From assembly GCA_022510565.1 (NCBI GenBank), contig JAFLTE010000003.1, positions 62,001 through 126,000 on the forward strand: a stretch of 64,000 nucleotides of DNA. The letters run 5' to 3'. Position 1 is the stretch's first letter. The number at the start of each line of letters is the position of its first letter. Made by a program: the position numbers and the translations under genes. The notes under the pieces were generated by a model. It ran no database searches. It saw only the letters and a program-made list of their open reading frames with translations, and was not told the DNA's origin. The stretch comes from Lachnospiraceae bacterium. Its GTDB lineage: Bacteria > Bacillota > Clostridia > Lachnospirales > Lachnospiraceae. Positions 37,822-47,236 of the stretch are shown piece by piece.

Positions 37822-38181
37822 ATGCCAAAATTAATGTATACGCCGAAGGCTTTGGACGATTTGCAGGGAGTAAAAGCTTATGTCTCAAGACAATTTGGTG
37901 AGGATAAAGCTAAGGTCAGTGTTAAGGAAATCACATCAGCTGTCAGGCAACTGGAAACATTTCCGGATGAAGGTCTGAATTTAGAGGAATTGATTAGTTA
38001 TCCTACAGATTACCATTACTTAGTTGTGAAGCCGAATTATGTGTTTTATCGTATTGAAGGTGATACTGTAAGGGTTATCCGCATACTAAATGAAAAGCAG
38101 GATTTTCTCCAGATATTATTTGGGATAAGTAGCATATCTGAGGAAGGAGAAGATTACTGGAATAAAATTGATGATGAATGA
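37822..38181 (+). CDS. RelE/ParE-type toxin
   Basis: YTPKALDDLQGVKAYVSRQFG; YLVVKPNYVFYRIEGDTVRVIRILNEKQDFLQILFG. Confidence 0.9.
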   Translation: MPKLMYTPKALDDLQGVKAYVSRQFGEDKAKVSVKEITSAVRQLETFPDEGLNLEELISYPTDYHYLVVKPNYVFYRIEGDTVRVIRILNEKQDFLQILFGISSISEEGEDYWNKIDDE

Positions 38182-38197
38182 TTTGATGAAGAAGCAA

Positions 38198-38251
38198 AAC
38201 CCCCGAAACTGCTTTTTTGCAGTGGCGGGGGTTCTCTTTTAGGGGAGGATA
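38198..38251 (+). repeat. Repeated hairpin element copy 1, followed by TTTAGGGGAGGATA
   Basis: AACCCCCGAAACTGC..GCAGTGGCGGGGGTT hairpin; close copy at 39099-39142; TTTAGGGGAGGATA repeated exactly at 39605-39618. Confidence 0.7.
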
Positions 38252-38379
38252 TCAACGTTTCGCACTTTGAAGTTGCGCGATTCAACAAAATAGCGCATAA
38301 AGATTGGTTGTAGCTTATCGAGGAAAATACTATACTGATAATGCGGCGCGGCGCAAGAAAACAAAAAGGAGAATATTTT

Positions 38380-39048
38380 ATGAGCTTTGGAAAAAATTTA
38401 CAGTTTTTAAGGCATCTTAGAGGAAATATGACGCAGGAGGATTTGGCCGAAAAAATGAATGTCAGCCGCCAAACCGTATCAAAATGGGAGTTGGATACAG
38501 CGCAGCCCGAAATGGACAAAGCAATAGAGCTTTGCAGGCTTTTCAATTGCTCGCTGGACAGCTTGTTCCGCGACGATATGGTCGCTTGTGGCGAAGTGTA
38601 TACAAATTTGCGCGTTGAGAACGTTCCCGCTTTCCGTTATATAAAACATGCCGTGATAAGTTCCGACCCGGAGGGAGATGCTATCGACAGAGTATTTTCC
38701 ATTGCCCGCAGCTACGGCGTGGATAACCCTCGTGTCATTGGCTGGGATTTTCCAAATGTGTCACAGGAGCAGATAAATGTTTTTAATATGCACGGCTACG
38801 AAGCGGCATGGATACTGCCGGATGGAATCGTCCCTCCTGACATTGAAATACACGAGCAGGCAGACCACAGGTATGCGGCAATACACATTGAAACGCCCTT
38901 TGAAAACCCCTTCGTGACCATTCCCAACGCCTATAAAACACTTATGGAATATATGCGCGTGAACGGTCTGGAACATACGGAAAAGGACGTTATTCCCTGC
39001 TTTGAAACCGACGGGGAGAGTATGGATATTTATATTGCTTGTAAGTAG
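38380..39048 (+). CDS. XRE HTH regulator with C-terminal GyrI-like effector-binding domain
   Basis: LRGNMTQEDLAEKMNVSRQTVSKWELDTAQPEMDKAIELCRLF plus C-terminal effector-like domain. Confidence 0.85.
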   Translation: MSFGKNLQFLRHLRGNMTQEDLAEKMNVSRQTVSKWELDTAQPEMDKAIELCRLFNCSLDSLFRDDMVACGEVYTNLRVENVPAFRYIKHAVISSDPEGDAIDRVFSIARSYGVDNPRVIGWDFPNVSQEQINVFNMHGYEAAWILPDGIVPPDIEIHEQADHRYAAIHIETPFENPFVTIPNAYKTLMEYMRVNGLEHTEKDVIPCFETDGESMDIYIACK

Positions 39049-39098
39049 CGCATTTTAATTATGAATAAACCGGAATTAAGCAGTCGTTTTGATGAAAA

Positions 39099-39142
39099 TA
39101 ACCCCCGAAACTGCGCCATTGCAGTGACGGGGCTATTTTTTT
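39099..39142 (+). repeat. Repeated hairpin element copy 2 (terminator-like)
   Basis: AACCCCCGAAACTGC-GCCATT-GCAGTGACGGGGCT then TATTTTTTT. Confidence 0.7.
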
Positions 39143-39236
39143 GCTGATGGCAAATAATCCCTTCATATTATTTCTCTTTTTTACCACAATATTAGAGCAA
39201 GCTGAATGGCTATATTATCGGAAAGGAGACACGACC

Positions 39237-39543
39237 ATGCGGAACAGCAAATGGGGCGGCAAACGCCTGTTGAAAAAAGAACATATTAAAAAGGAATCTC
39301 TCTGCCGGTGCTTGAGGTGGACGGGTATCGTTATATCGGGACGGTCTCCATACCGGTGATTGGTGTGGCGCTGCTGGTACAGGAGGACTGGAGTCTTGCG
39401 CAGCTGAAAAAACTCGCCCTGCCGGTACGGCGGTGGAGGAGATGGAGAGCGGAGCGTGGGATTTGACGCTCTTCACCTGTACCCTGGGAGGTCAGATGCG
39501 GGTCACGGTGCGGTGTGGTCTGCTTGAAAACGACGAGGTATAG
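39237..39543 (+). pseudogene. Sortase gene remnant with internal deletion and frameshift
   Basis: Frame 1 LPVLEVDGYRYIGTVSIPVIGVALLVQEDWSLAQLKKLA; frame 2 TAVEEMESGAWDLTLFTCTLGGQMRVTVRC with sortase TLxTC motif; catalytic His region missing. Confidence 0.75.
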
Positions 39544-39562
39544 CTCCGGGAAATAAATAGCG

Positions 39563-39618
39563 GAAGCCCCTAAAATTGCGGCTTCCGCATTCTTAGGGGC
39601 TTCCTTTAGGGGAGGATA
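39563..39618 (+). repeat. Third hairpin, followed by second copy of TTTAGGGGAGGATA
   Basis: GAAGCCCCTAA..TTAGGGGCTTC hairpin. Confidence 0.6.
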
Positions 39619-39812
39619 AGTATTTCCTTATCTTTTGACTATTATCATTGTTGCCGCTTTTTGGAGTATTATTCAAAAAATAGAAAAATTTTTTAATTTT
39701 ACTTTTTTACTAAAATGTTATATACTTAGTTATCGAATGAGACGGCGTACATATTACGGAAACTATGGACATGCGTCGTCGCACATTACAAGATAAGAGG
39801 TGGTATGATACA

Positions 39813-40319
39813 ATGGCATTATTACAACAGTGGCGTGACATGGCGTATTCCGAGACTGCCAATAAAGGAGATTTGCAGAGACTTTGGTCTGATTATTTCG
39901 CAAAGGAAAAAGATATCTATGCGGAACTTCTCAAGACTCCCGATAAGGCAGTAAAGGGCACCGTTAAGGAGCTTGCCGAGAAATACAATGTAGATATCAT
40001 GACGATGACGGGCTTTTTGGACGGTATCAATGACAGTCTTAAGAAAGCCAATCCGATTGAAGAGATGGAAGAGGACACCAAGGTAAGTCTTGGTTTTGAT
40101 AAAGAACTTCTCTATAAGAATATGGTGGCAGCAGGTGCTGACTGGCTCTATAACCTGGAGGAGTGGAACGATATCTTTGACGAAGAGACGCAGAAGGCTC
40201 TGTATAAGGAACAGAAATCGTCCACCACAATCCGCAAGGAGCAGAAGATTTACCCGAACGATCCTTGTCCCTGCGGCAGCGGTAAGAAGTATAAGAAGTG
40301 CTGCGGCAAAGGTGCATAG
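39813..40319 (+). CDS. SEC-C metal-binding domain protein
   Basis: C-terminal [18 protein letters not shown]. Confidence 0.85.
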   Translation: MALLQQWRDMAYSETANKGDLQRLWSDYFAKEKDIYAELLKTPDKAVKGTVKELAEKYNVDIMTMTGFLDGINDSLKKANPIEEMEEDTKVSLGFDKELLYKNMVAAGADWLYNLEEWNDIFDEETQKALYKEQKSSTTIRKEQKIYPNDPCPCGSGKKYKKCCGKGA

Positions 40320-40454
40320 GGAAGCTGTTTCAATCATGCTGACAGCTTAAGCTGTACATGAAAAAAGTACTTTACTTTTTTTGATGCTTGGAATAGAATA
40401 CGAGTATAGCAAGCATAGTAAATGTTAATAAATAAATTATAAATGAAAAGATAA

Positions 40455-40692
40455 CACGTTGACGAGAAGAGTAGGATGTGGAACGTAACAGAGAGAAGCG
40501 CCTTGTGCTGGAAGCGCTTTTGCCGGAAGCATTTGAAAACTAACTCCGAGTGGCCCCAATCCGGTCCGTTGACTTACGTTACAGTCGAATGAGAGGTTCC
40601 GGTAAGCCGTCATGTGCGCACGGAACAAGCGAGGTGGAACCGCGTAAACAAATACGTCCTCTGCATTGCCGTAGTGGTAGTGCAGGGGACGT
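40455..40692 (+). ncRNA. T-box leader of thrS
   Basis: T-box core GAGGTGGAACCGCG at 40631-40644; terminator stem ACGTCCTCTGCA (40654) / TGCAGGGGACGT (40681); precedes an aminoacyl-tRNA synthetase gene. Confidence 0.88.
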
Positions 40693-40721
40693 TTCGTATT
40701 TCAAGAAAAGGAGACGAGATT

Positions 40722-42680
40722 ATGAAAATTACATTAAAAGACGGCTCTGTCAAAGAGTACGCACAAGCAATGAGTATTATTGATATCGCTATGGATATCT
40801 CGGAAGGACTCGGACGTGTGGCCTGTGCCGGTGAAGTGGACGGCAGCGTGGAGGACCTAAGAACTGTGATAGACAAGGACTGCAGTTTAAATATTCTCAC
40901 GGCTAACGATCCTGAGGGTCTTAGAGTAGTACGCCATACTGCCTCTCATGTTATGGCAGAGGCGGTTAAGAGACTTTTTCCTAATGCCAAGGTGACGATT
41001 GGTCCGGCGATTGATGACGGATTCTATTATGATTTCGATTCGGAACCTTTCTCCAGGGAAGACCTGGATAAAATCGAGGCGGAGATGAAGAAGATCATCA
41101 AGGAAGGTCATGCGCTTGAGCGGTTTGTTCTGCCCAGAGATGAGGCAATCAAGTTCATGGAGGAAAAGGGCGAACCTTACAAGGTAGAGTTGATTCGTGA
41201 TCTGCCGGAAGATGCGGAGATTTCTTTCTATTCTCAGGGTGGTTTCGTTGATTTATGCGCGGGACCGCATTTGATGAGCGCGAAAAACATCAAGGCATTT
41301 AAGTTGATTTCTTCTTCCATGGCTTACTGGCGGGGCGATTCCGATAAGGCACAGTTACAGCGTATCTACGGTACGGCTTTCCAGAAGAAAGAAGAACTGG
41401 AGGCTTATCTGGAGCACTTGGAGGATATCAAGCGCCGCGATCATAACAAGCTGGGGCGTGAGATGGAGTTGTTCGCTACGGTGGACGTAATCGGACAGGG
41501 TCTGCCGCTGTTACTTCCTAAGGGCACGAAGATGATTATGAAGATGCAGCGTTGGATTGAAGACCTGGAAGAAAAGGAATGGGGTTATGTTCGTACCAAG
41601 ACACCGCTGATGGCTAAAAGCGATTTATACAAGTTATCCGGACACTGGGATCACTATAAAGAGGGGATGTTCGTATTAGGTGACGAAGACAAAGATAAGG
41701 AAGTATTTGCCCTGCGTCCGATGACCTGCCCTTTCCAGTATTACTGCTATAAGAATACACAGCACTCTTACCGTGATTTACCGATTCGTTACGGTGAGAC
41801 TTCTACACTGTTTAGAAATGAGGATTCCGGTGAGATGCACGGTCTGACCCGTGTGCGTCAGTTTACGATTTCCGAAGGACATTTGATCGTACGTCCGGAC
41901 CAGATGGTAGAGGAATTTAAAGGCTGTCTTGCGTTGGCGAAGCATTGTCTGGAGACGCTTGGGTTGGAGGAGGATGTAACTTACCATCTGTCCAAATGGG
42001 ATCCGGACAATCGTGAGAAATATATTGGCGAGCCGGAAGTTTGGGAGGAGACGGAAGGACATATCAGAAACATCTTACAGGAGCTTGGTGTAAACTTTAC
42101 GGAAGATGTGGGAGAGGCTGCTTTCTACGGACCGAAGGTGGACATCAATGCGAAGAATGTATACGGCAAAGAAGATACGATGATTACGATTCAGTGGGAT
42201 GCGCTGCTTGCGGAACAGTTTGACATGTATTTCATCGACCAGAACGGCGATAAGGTGCGACCTTATATCATCCATAGAACTTCTATCGGCTGCTATGAGA
42301 GAACGCTGGCATGGCTGATTGAAAAGTATGCGGGCAAGTTCCCTACATGGCTTTGTCCTGAACAGGTACGTGTTCTGCCGATCTCCGAGAAGTATGAGGA
42401 TTATGCAGAGCAGGTAAGAAAAGAACTTGCGAAAAACGATATTGATGTCACCGTTGATAATCGCTCGGAGAAAATCGGATTCAAGATTCGTGAGGCTAGA
42501 CTTGCCAAACTGCCTTATATGTTAGTGGTGGGACAGCAGGAAGCAGAGGATGGTACGGTATCCGTCAGAAGTCGTTTCGCAGGTGACGAGGGCGTAAAGC
42601 CGCTGCAGGAGTTTATTGACCAGATCTGTAAAGAAATCAGGACCAAAGAAATCCGCAAGGAAGTGCAGCAGGAACAGTAA
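40722..42680 (+). CDS. thrS: Threonyl-tRNA synthetase
   Basis: TGS, editing and class II catalytic motifs: RHTASHVMAEAVKRLFP, GPAIDDGFYYDF, MTCPFQYYCYKN, IHRTSIGCYERTLAWLIEKYAG; RBS AAAAGGAG. Confidence 0.95.
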   Translation: MKITLKDGSVKEYAQAMSIIDIAMDISEGLGRVACAGEVDGSVEDLRTVIDKDCSLNILTANDPEGLRVVRHTASHVMAEAVKRLFPNAKVTIGPAIDDGFYYDFDSEPFSREDLDKIEAEMKKIIKEGHALERFVLPRDEAIKFMEEKGEPYKVELIRDLPEDAEISFYSQGGFVDLCAGPHLMSAKNIKAFKLISSSMAYWRGDSDKAQLQRIYGTAFQKKEELEAYLEHLEDIKRRDHNKLGREMELFATVDVIGQGLPLLLPKGTKMIMKMQRWIEDLEEKEWGYVRTKTPLMAKSDLYKLSGHWDHYKEGMFVLGDEDKDKEVFALRPMTCPFQYYCYKNTQHSYRDLPIRYGETSTLFRNEDSGEMHGLTRVRQFTISEGHLIVRPDQMVEEFKGCLALAKHCLETLGLEEDVTYHLSKWDPDNREKYIGEPEVWEETEGHIRNILQELGVNFTEDVGEAAFYGPKVDINAKNVYGKEDTMITIQWDALLAEQFDMYFIDQNGDKVRPYIIHRTSIGCYERTLAWLIEKYAGKFPTWLCPEQVRVLPISEKYEDYAEQVRKELAKNDIDVTVDNRSEKIGFKIREARLAKLPYMLVVGQQEAEDGTVSVRSRFAGDEGVKPLQEFIDQICKEIRTKEIRKEVQQEQ

Positions 42681-42717
42681 TGTTTTCGTAAAATCGCAGT
42701 ATGGGGTACATCGGAGC

Positions 42718-44394
42718 ATGAACAGTAAAGCGAAAATATCCTATTGGGATATCCTTGGATGGATTCTGATAGGACTTAGTGTGATAATGCTTGGCAAAAG
42801 CCTGATGTTATGCTTTAGCAGCGACATCTGGTATGATGAGTTATTCACCGTGGGAATGATAGAACATTCCTACGGTGATTTAATTGCGTTTACGGCCAGA
42901 GATGTGCACCCGCCGTTGTATTACTGCATTGTAAAGTTTGTCGTTGAGTTATGTAAACTGGCAATACCCGGTGCGAACCTTGTGACACTTGCCAAAACGG
43001 TTTCGGTGCTGCCATATTTTATACTGTTGGTTTACAGTGTGACATTTATCCGCAAGCGGTTTGGCATTTTGACAGGAGGCTTGTTCCTGTTCTGTGTAAT
43101 TGCTATGCCGCAGCTTAGTGCTTACACGGTGGAGATACGTATGTACAGTTGGGCATTATTGTTTGTGACGGCAGCGTATCTGCACACGTACGGAATTATG
43201 ACCTGTCTCAGAGAAGAGATGTCGGATATAGGCGATGAATCCCATAAGATACTCGTTAAACGCAAAGTGCAAAGCCATTACATCGCCCTTGTGCTCTACG
43301 GACTAGCTGGGGCTTACACGCAGTATTTCGCCTGTGTGGCGGTGATTATGGTATATTTGTGGCTGCTTCTGTGGCTCATATTCTGTGCTCCACAGGATAA
43401 AGATAGGAAGATACTTAAGAAACTGCAAGGCTGGTTTGTATGCGTTCTTGTTTCCGTTGTCGGATATTTCCCGTGGCTGTTATCGCTGTACCGACAGATG
43501 AGCGCTGTTCGGGAAAATTACTGGATTCTTCCCTTGACATGGCGTACGTTTGGAGGCTGCGTAAAATTTCTTATGAAGCCGACATTTGCTAATGACACAC
43601 TGAATACCATTTTGGCGGTAGTGCTGTTTCTTGTTTATATTGCAATATTATGGTATATTATGTCGAAACACTACCTTAAGGGGAGAGTTTTGCGCAATGA
43701 AGAGAATAGAAAGACGTATTCTGTCGACTTAAATATATTCGGATTGATGCTTGCAGGTATCGGTGTTTTGGTGGGATTGGTATTGTTCGGTTTTGTTGCA
43801 TCATTCCTTCTTCGTCCGATTTTCGTCTACCGTTATATGATTCCCGCGTTGGGGTGTTTTTGGTTCTCCTTTGCGCTGGGGGTGGCTCATACACCGGAGT
43901 TGGCTCGTACATCGGAAATGACCCACGTAGATAAGAAGGGAAGCTTTATCACTCTGGCGATTTGCGCATTCATACTTGTGATCGGTCTGCGTGATTACCG
44001 GACTTTTATATGGGAAGAGGAATACAAAATCCTACAGATGAAAGATACAATGGCGGCACTGAATGAAATCGGAGAAGACGATATTCTGATTTTCAATTTC
44101 GACCAGGTGCAGATGGTAGTGGGTTATTACATGGATAATGACAGTTATCTGTGGTACGGTCAGCCGGAAACATTGGTTCAGGAGATATGCGGCGACAAAG
44201 GTGCCTTAAACGAAGATACCGCACAGATTAAAAAATGGATTTCTCAGGGAAGAACAGTTTGGTTTATAGGAAGCTTTAACAGCAGAGAGGACATCGTCGA
44301 AGCGTGGAGAACAGAGGGACTGGATGTTGAGGAAGTATGGATGTCCGGCTATCTGTTAGAGCGGTACTGGTTTAATTTGTATAAGATATCATAA
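42718..44394 (+). CDS. GT-C/GT39-like membrane glycosyltransferase
   Basis: DIWYDELFTVGMIEHSYGDLIAFTARDVHPPLYY plus many TM segments. Confidence 0.8.
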   Translation: MNSKAKISYWDILGWILIGLSVIMLGKSLMLCFSSDIWYDELFTVGMIEHSYGDLIAFTARDVHPPLYYCIVKFVVELCKLAIPGANLVTLAKTVSVLPYFILLVYSVTFIRKRFGILTGGLFLFCVIAMPQLSAYTVEIRMYSWALLFVTAAYLHTYGIMTCLREEMSDIGDESHKILVKRKVQSHYIALVLYGLAGAYTQYFACVAVIMVYLWLLLWLIFCAPQDKDRKILKKLQGWFVCVLVSVVGYFPWLLSLYRQMSAVRENYWILPLTWRTFGGCVKFLMKPTFANDTLNTILAVVLFLVYIAILWYIMSKHYLKGRVLRNEENRKTYSVDLNIFGLMLAGIGVLVGLVLFGFVASFLLRPIFVYRYMIPALGCFWFSFALGVAHTPELARTSEMTHVDKKGSFITLAICAFILVIGLRDYRTFIWEEEYKILQMKDTMAALNEIGEDDILIFNFDQVQMVVGYYMDNDSYLWYGQPETLVQEICGDKGALNEDTAQIKKWISQGRTVWFIGSFNSREDIVEAWRTEGLDVEEVWMSGYLLERYWFNLYKIS

Positions 44395-44525
44395 AATCGG
44401 AAAAGGCATTTTGTATAATTACGGAAATAATTGTCAACAATAACCTTGTGGAAACAAATATGCAGACGAATACGGACACATACGCCGAAAGTGTTTGTTA
44501 TTATGCGTTGAGACAGGAGGTTATT

Positions 44526-44840
44526 ATGGCAGAACTAAAATGTGGAGTTTACAACTGTTCCTATAATCAGGATAGGTATTGCTGCAAGGGCGATATCATG
44601 GTAGGCGGCACGCACGCTGACTGTTGTCAGGATACATGCTGCGACAGCTTTGCACAGAAACGTGAAGGCTCATATGTCAGTTCATTGGAACATCCGTGCA
44701 GGACAATCAGCATAGATTGCGAAGCCGTCAAATGTGTGTATAATAGTAATTATAAGTGTCATGCGGAACATGTGGATATTCAGGGCGGCGGTGCCGACAA
44801 CAGCGCAGGAACGGAGTGCGCTACGTTTAAGGAGTCGTAG
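44526..44840 (+). CDS. Cys-rich DUF1540 (two-domain) protein
   Basis: LKCGVYNCSYNQDRYCCKGDIMV...DTCCDSF and CEAVKCVYNSNYKCHAEHVDI...GTECATF. Confidence 0.85.
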   Translation: MAELKCGVYNCSYNQDRYCCKGDIMVGGTHADCCQDTCCDSFAQKREGSYVSSLEHPCRTISIDCEAVKCVYNSNYKCHAEHVDIQGGGADNSAGTECATFKES

Positions 44841-44850
44841 ACCCGGCTCG

Positions 44851-44992
44851 TTCCGGTGTTGACACACGATAGAACAGAATATAGTGCCTGCAAAAGCGCG
44901 GTATGTTTTCGGTATGTGAAGAACACGCACCGTGCTTTGCGGGTGGTTTACATAACACGGAAATTGTGAAGCAATACAGCACAACACCGGAA
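44851..44992 (+). other. Structured intergenic region, unassigned
   Basis: Outer inverted repeat TTCCGGTGTTG 44851-44861 / CAACACCGGAA 44982-44992; inner stem about 44886-44902 / 44929-44944. Confidence 0.4.
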
Positions 44993-45018
44993 TCAATTTA
45001 TCGGGAGAGATACATAGA

Positions 45019-45735
45019 TTGAACAAGAAATATAGTCTTAAATTGTATAAGCATACTACAGCTTTTTTGATTGCGGTTTGGATGATGCCGGCTCTTGCGG
45101 GCTGCGGCGGGGATGGTACGGCGAGCGCGAACGCACAGACGGGAGAGAGTCCTGAAAGTGTGACGGCAGCGGCCGTTCGTGTGGATACGACAGTGTCACA
45201 GAATAGTACCGACGTGTCTCTGCCGGAAATGGATCCTGAGACGAGGCAGCAGCTCATGACGGAGCTTTTGGACGAAAATGAAATGGATTCATCGGTGGTG
45301 GAGTCTGAGAAGGTCACGAAGAGGTGTACATTTGATATTCCGGAAGGCTTTGAGGAGTCGCAGGACGTGGATAACCTGTATGTTACCGCGCGTTATCCCC
45401 TAGATGCGTCAATGATTTATTATGAAGTTATGGACGGGGATATCTCTCTGCAATTAATGACCGAGGAGCATTTTACCAAGGAGGCCGAGGAGAGTCTCAG
45501 CCGGCTCTACGGTGAGGAGATTACACTGAATATAGAAAGCTTTGAGAGTGTGAAAGTTGATGGTTATCCCGCATTCCGTATTCTGTGCCGGTATGAGACA
45601 CCGGATATAGAAATTACACAGCTTGAGTACATCATTAACGCAGATAAAACTTATGCTGTCACTTATTCCCAGACGAGCGATTTCGACAGGATGGAAGAGT
45701 ATGAGGCAAGTGCTGCGACAATCCGTGTAAAATAA
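45019..45735 (+). CDS. Putative lipoprotein, TTG start
   Basis: Lipobox MMPALAGCGG; GGGAGAG upstream. Confidence 0.7.
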   Translation: MNKKYSLKLYKHTTAFLIAVWMMPALAGCGGDGTASANAQTGESPESVTAAAVRVDTTVSQNSTDVSLPEMDPETRQQLMTELLDENEMDSSVVESEKVTKRCTFDIPEGFEESQDVDNLYVTARYPLDASMIYYEVMDGDISLQLMTEEHFTKEAEESLSRLYGEEITLNIESFESVKVDGYPAFRILCRYETPDIEITQLEYIINADKTYAVTYSQTSDFDRMEEYEASAATIRVK

Positions 45736-45774
45736 TTTCCTAAAATCGGTTGACACATCCCGAATCTTATGTTA

Positions 45775-45957
45775 CATTATCCAATGTGCGACAGCACATG
45801 ACAACCAAGCAGAGTATCCACTCTCACCTTGCAACGAATGGGTTCGCAAGCGTTCATAATGCAGAATTTACGACCTGTTGCCTATCTTGTGGCGTTTGAT
45901 GCAGGTTTGCATAGTATGAATGATAAGTGGATAGTTATGCTATCCACTTTATTTATG
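45775..45957 (+). ncRNA. Ribosomal protein L20-type leader of infC-rpmI-rplT
   Basis: Position upstream of infC-rpmI-rplT; ends with AAGTGGATAG-TTATG-CTATCCACTT terminator-like hairpin. Confidence 0.7.
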
Positions 45958-45979
45958 TTTTTGCATGGAGGGAAGAATC

Positions 45980-46486
45980 ATTAGCGAGTTATTCATCAAC
46001 GAACAGATTAGAGACAAGGAAGTGCGTGTGATTGGCGAGGACGGCGAGCAGCTCGGTATCATGTCGCCCAAGGAAGCCATGAAGCTGGCGGAGGAAGCGG
46101 GAGTAGACCTGGTGAAGATTGCACCCACGGCGAAGCCTCCGGTCTGCAAAATCGTAGATTACGGTAAGTTTAAATACGAGCAGACCAGAAAAGAAAAAGA
46201 AGCCAGAAAGAAACAGAAGACGGTTGAAATCAAGGAGATTCGTCTGTCTCCCAACATTGATACCAACGATTTAAACACGAAAATCAATGCTGCCAGAAAA
46301 TTTATCGGCAAAGGAGACAGGGTTAAAATTACACTCCGTTTCCGCGGACGAGAAATGGCGCATATGAACAACAGCAAGCACATTCTGGACGATTTCGCGG
46401 AAGCTCTTGCTGATATTGCGGTTGTGGATAAGGCACCGAAGGTGGAAGGCAGAAGCATGACTATGTTTTTAGCTGAGAAGCGATAG
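45980..46486 (+). CDS. infC: Translation initiation factor IF-3 (probable ATT start)
   Basis: LFINEQIRDKEVRVIGEDGEQLGIMSPKEAMKLAEEAGVDLV; GGAGGG SD at 45967 favours ATT 45980 over ATG 45965. Confidence 0.9.
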   Translation: MSELFINEQIRDKEVRVIGEDGEQLGIMSPKEAMKLAEEAGVDLVKIAPTAKPPVCKIVDYGKFKYEQTRKEKEARKKQKTVEIKEIRLSPNIDTNDLNTKINAARKFIGKGDRVKITLRFRGREMAHMNNSKHILDDFAEALADIAVVDKAPKVEGRSMTMFLAEKR

Positions 46487-46557
46487 CTCTTAGTTGAAAT
46501 AAACTGATATCTTGGATTGATATCTCACAAATTTATAGATGCAGGAGGAATTATGAA

Positions 46558-46755
46558 ATGCCAAAAATGAAGACAAGCAGATCGGCTGCAAAACGTTTTA
46601 AAGTAACCGGAACGGGTAAGTTGAAAAGAAGTAAAGCCTATAAACGCCATATCTTAACCAAGAAGACTACTAAGAATAAGAGAAATCTTAGAAAGCCTGC
46701 TATGACAGACGCAACGAATGTTAAGAATATGAAGAAGATTTTACCTTATCTGTAA
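46558..46755 (+). CDS. rpmI: 50S ribosomal protein L35
   Basis: [36 protein letters not shown]. Confidence 0.97.
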   Translation: MPKMKTSRSAAKRFKVTGTGKLKRSKAYKRHILTKKTTKNKRNLRKPAMTDATNVKNMKKILPYL

Positions 46756-46791
46756 TAAGCCAAAGTTTGAGGTCATAAGGAGGAAAAAGAC

Positions 46792-47148
46792 ATGGCAAGA
46801 ATTAAAGGCGGTGTAAACGCTAAAAAGAAACATAACAGAGTTTTAAAGCTTGCGAAAGGATACAGAGGCGCAAGATCCAAACAGTATAGAGTAGCAAAAC
46901 AGTCCGTTATGAGAGCCTTAGCATCTTCATATGCGGGCAGAAAAGAGAGAAAGCGTCAGTTCAGACAGTTGTGGATTGCACGTATCAATGCGGCAGCCAG
47001 AATGAACGGCTTATCATACAGCAAATTTATGCACGGTCTTAAGACGGCGGGCGTTGACATGAACAGAAAGATGCTGGCAGAACTGGCAGTGAATGATGCC
47101 GCCGGCTTCACGACTTTGGCGGAAATTGCCAAGAAGAGTGTGGAATAA
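46792..47148 (+). CDS. rplT: 50S ribosomal protein L20
   Basis: [62 protein letters not shown]. Confidence 0.98.
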   Translation: MARIKGGVNAKKKHNRVLKLAKGYRGARSKQYRVAKQSVMRALASSYAGRKERKRQFRQLWIARINAAARMNGLSYSKFMHGLKTAGVDMNRKMLAELAVNDAAGFTTLAEIAKKSVE

Positions 47149-47181
47149 GAGCCTGTTTAGCAAGTTATGAAATCGAAAGAT

Positions 47182-47209
47182 AAGGGACATGGTTTTGCCA
47201 TGTCCCTTT
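47182..47209 (+). terminator. Intrinsic terminator after rplT
   Basis: AAGGGACATGG/CCATGTCCCTT stem. Confidence 0.75.
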
Positions 47210-47236
47210 GTTGATAAAACGGATGGAGGTACCATT

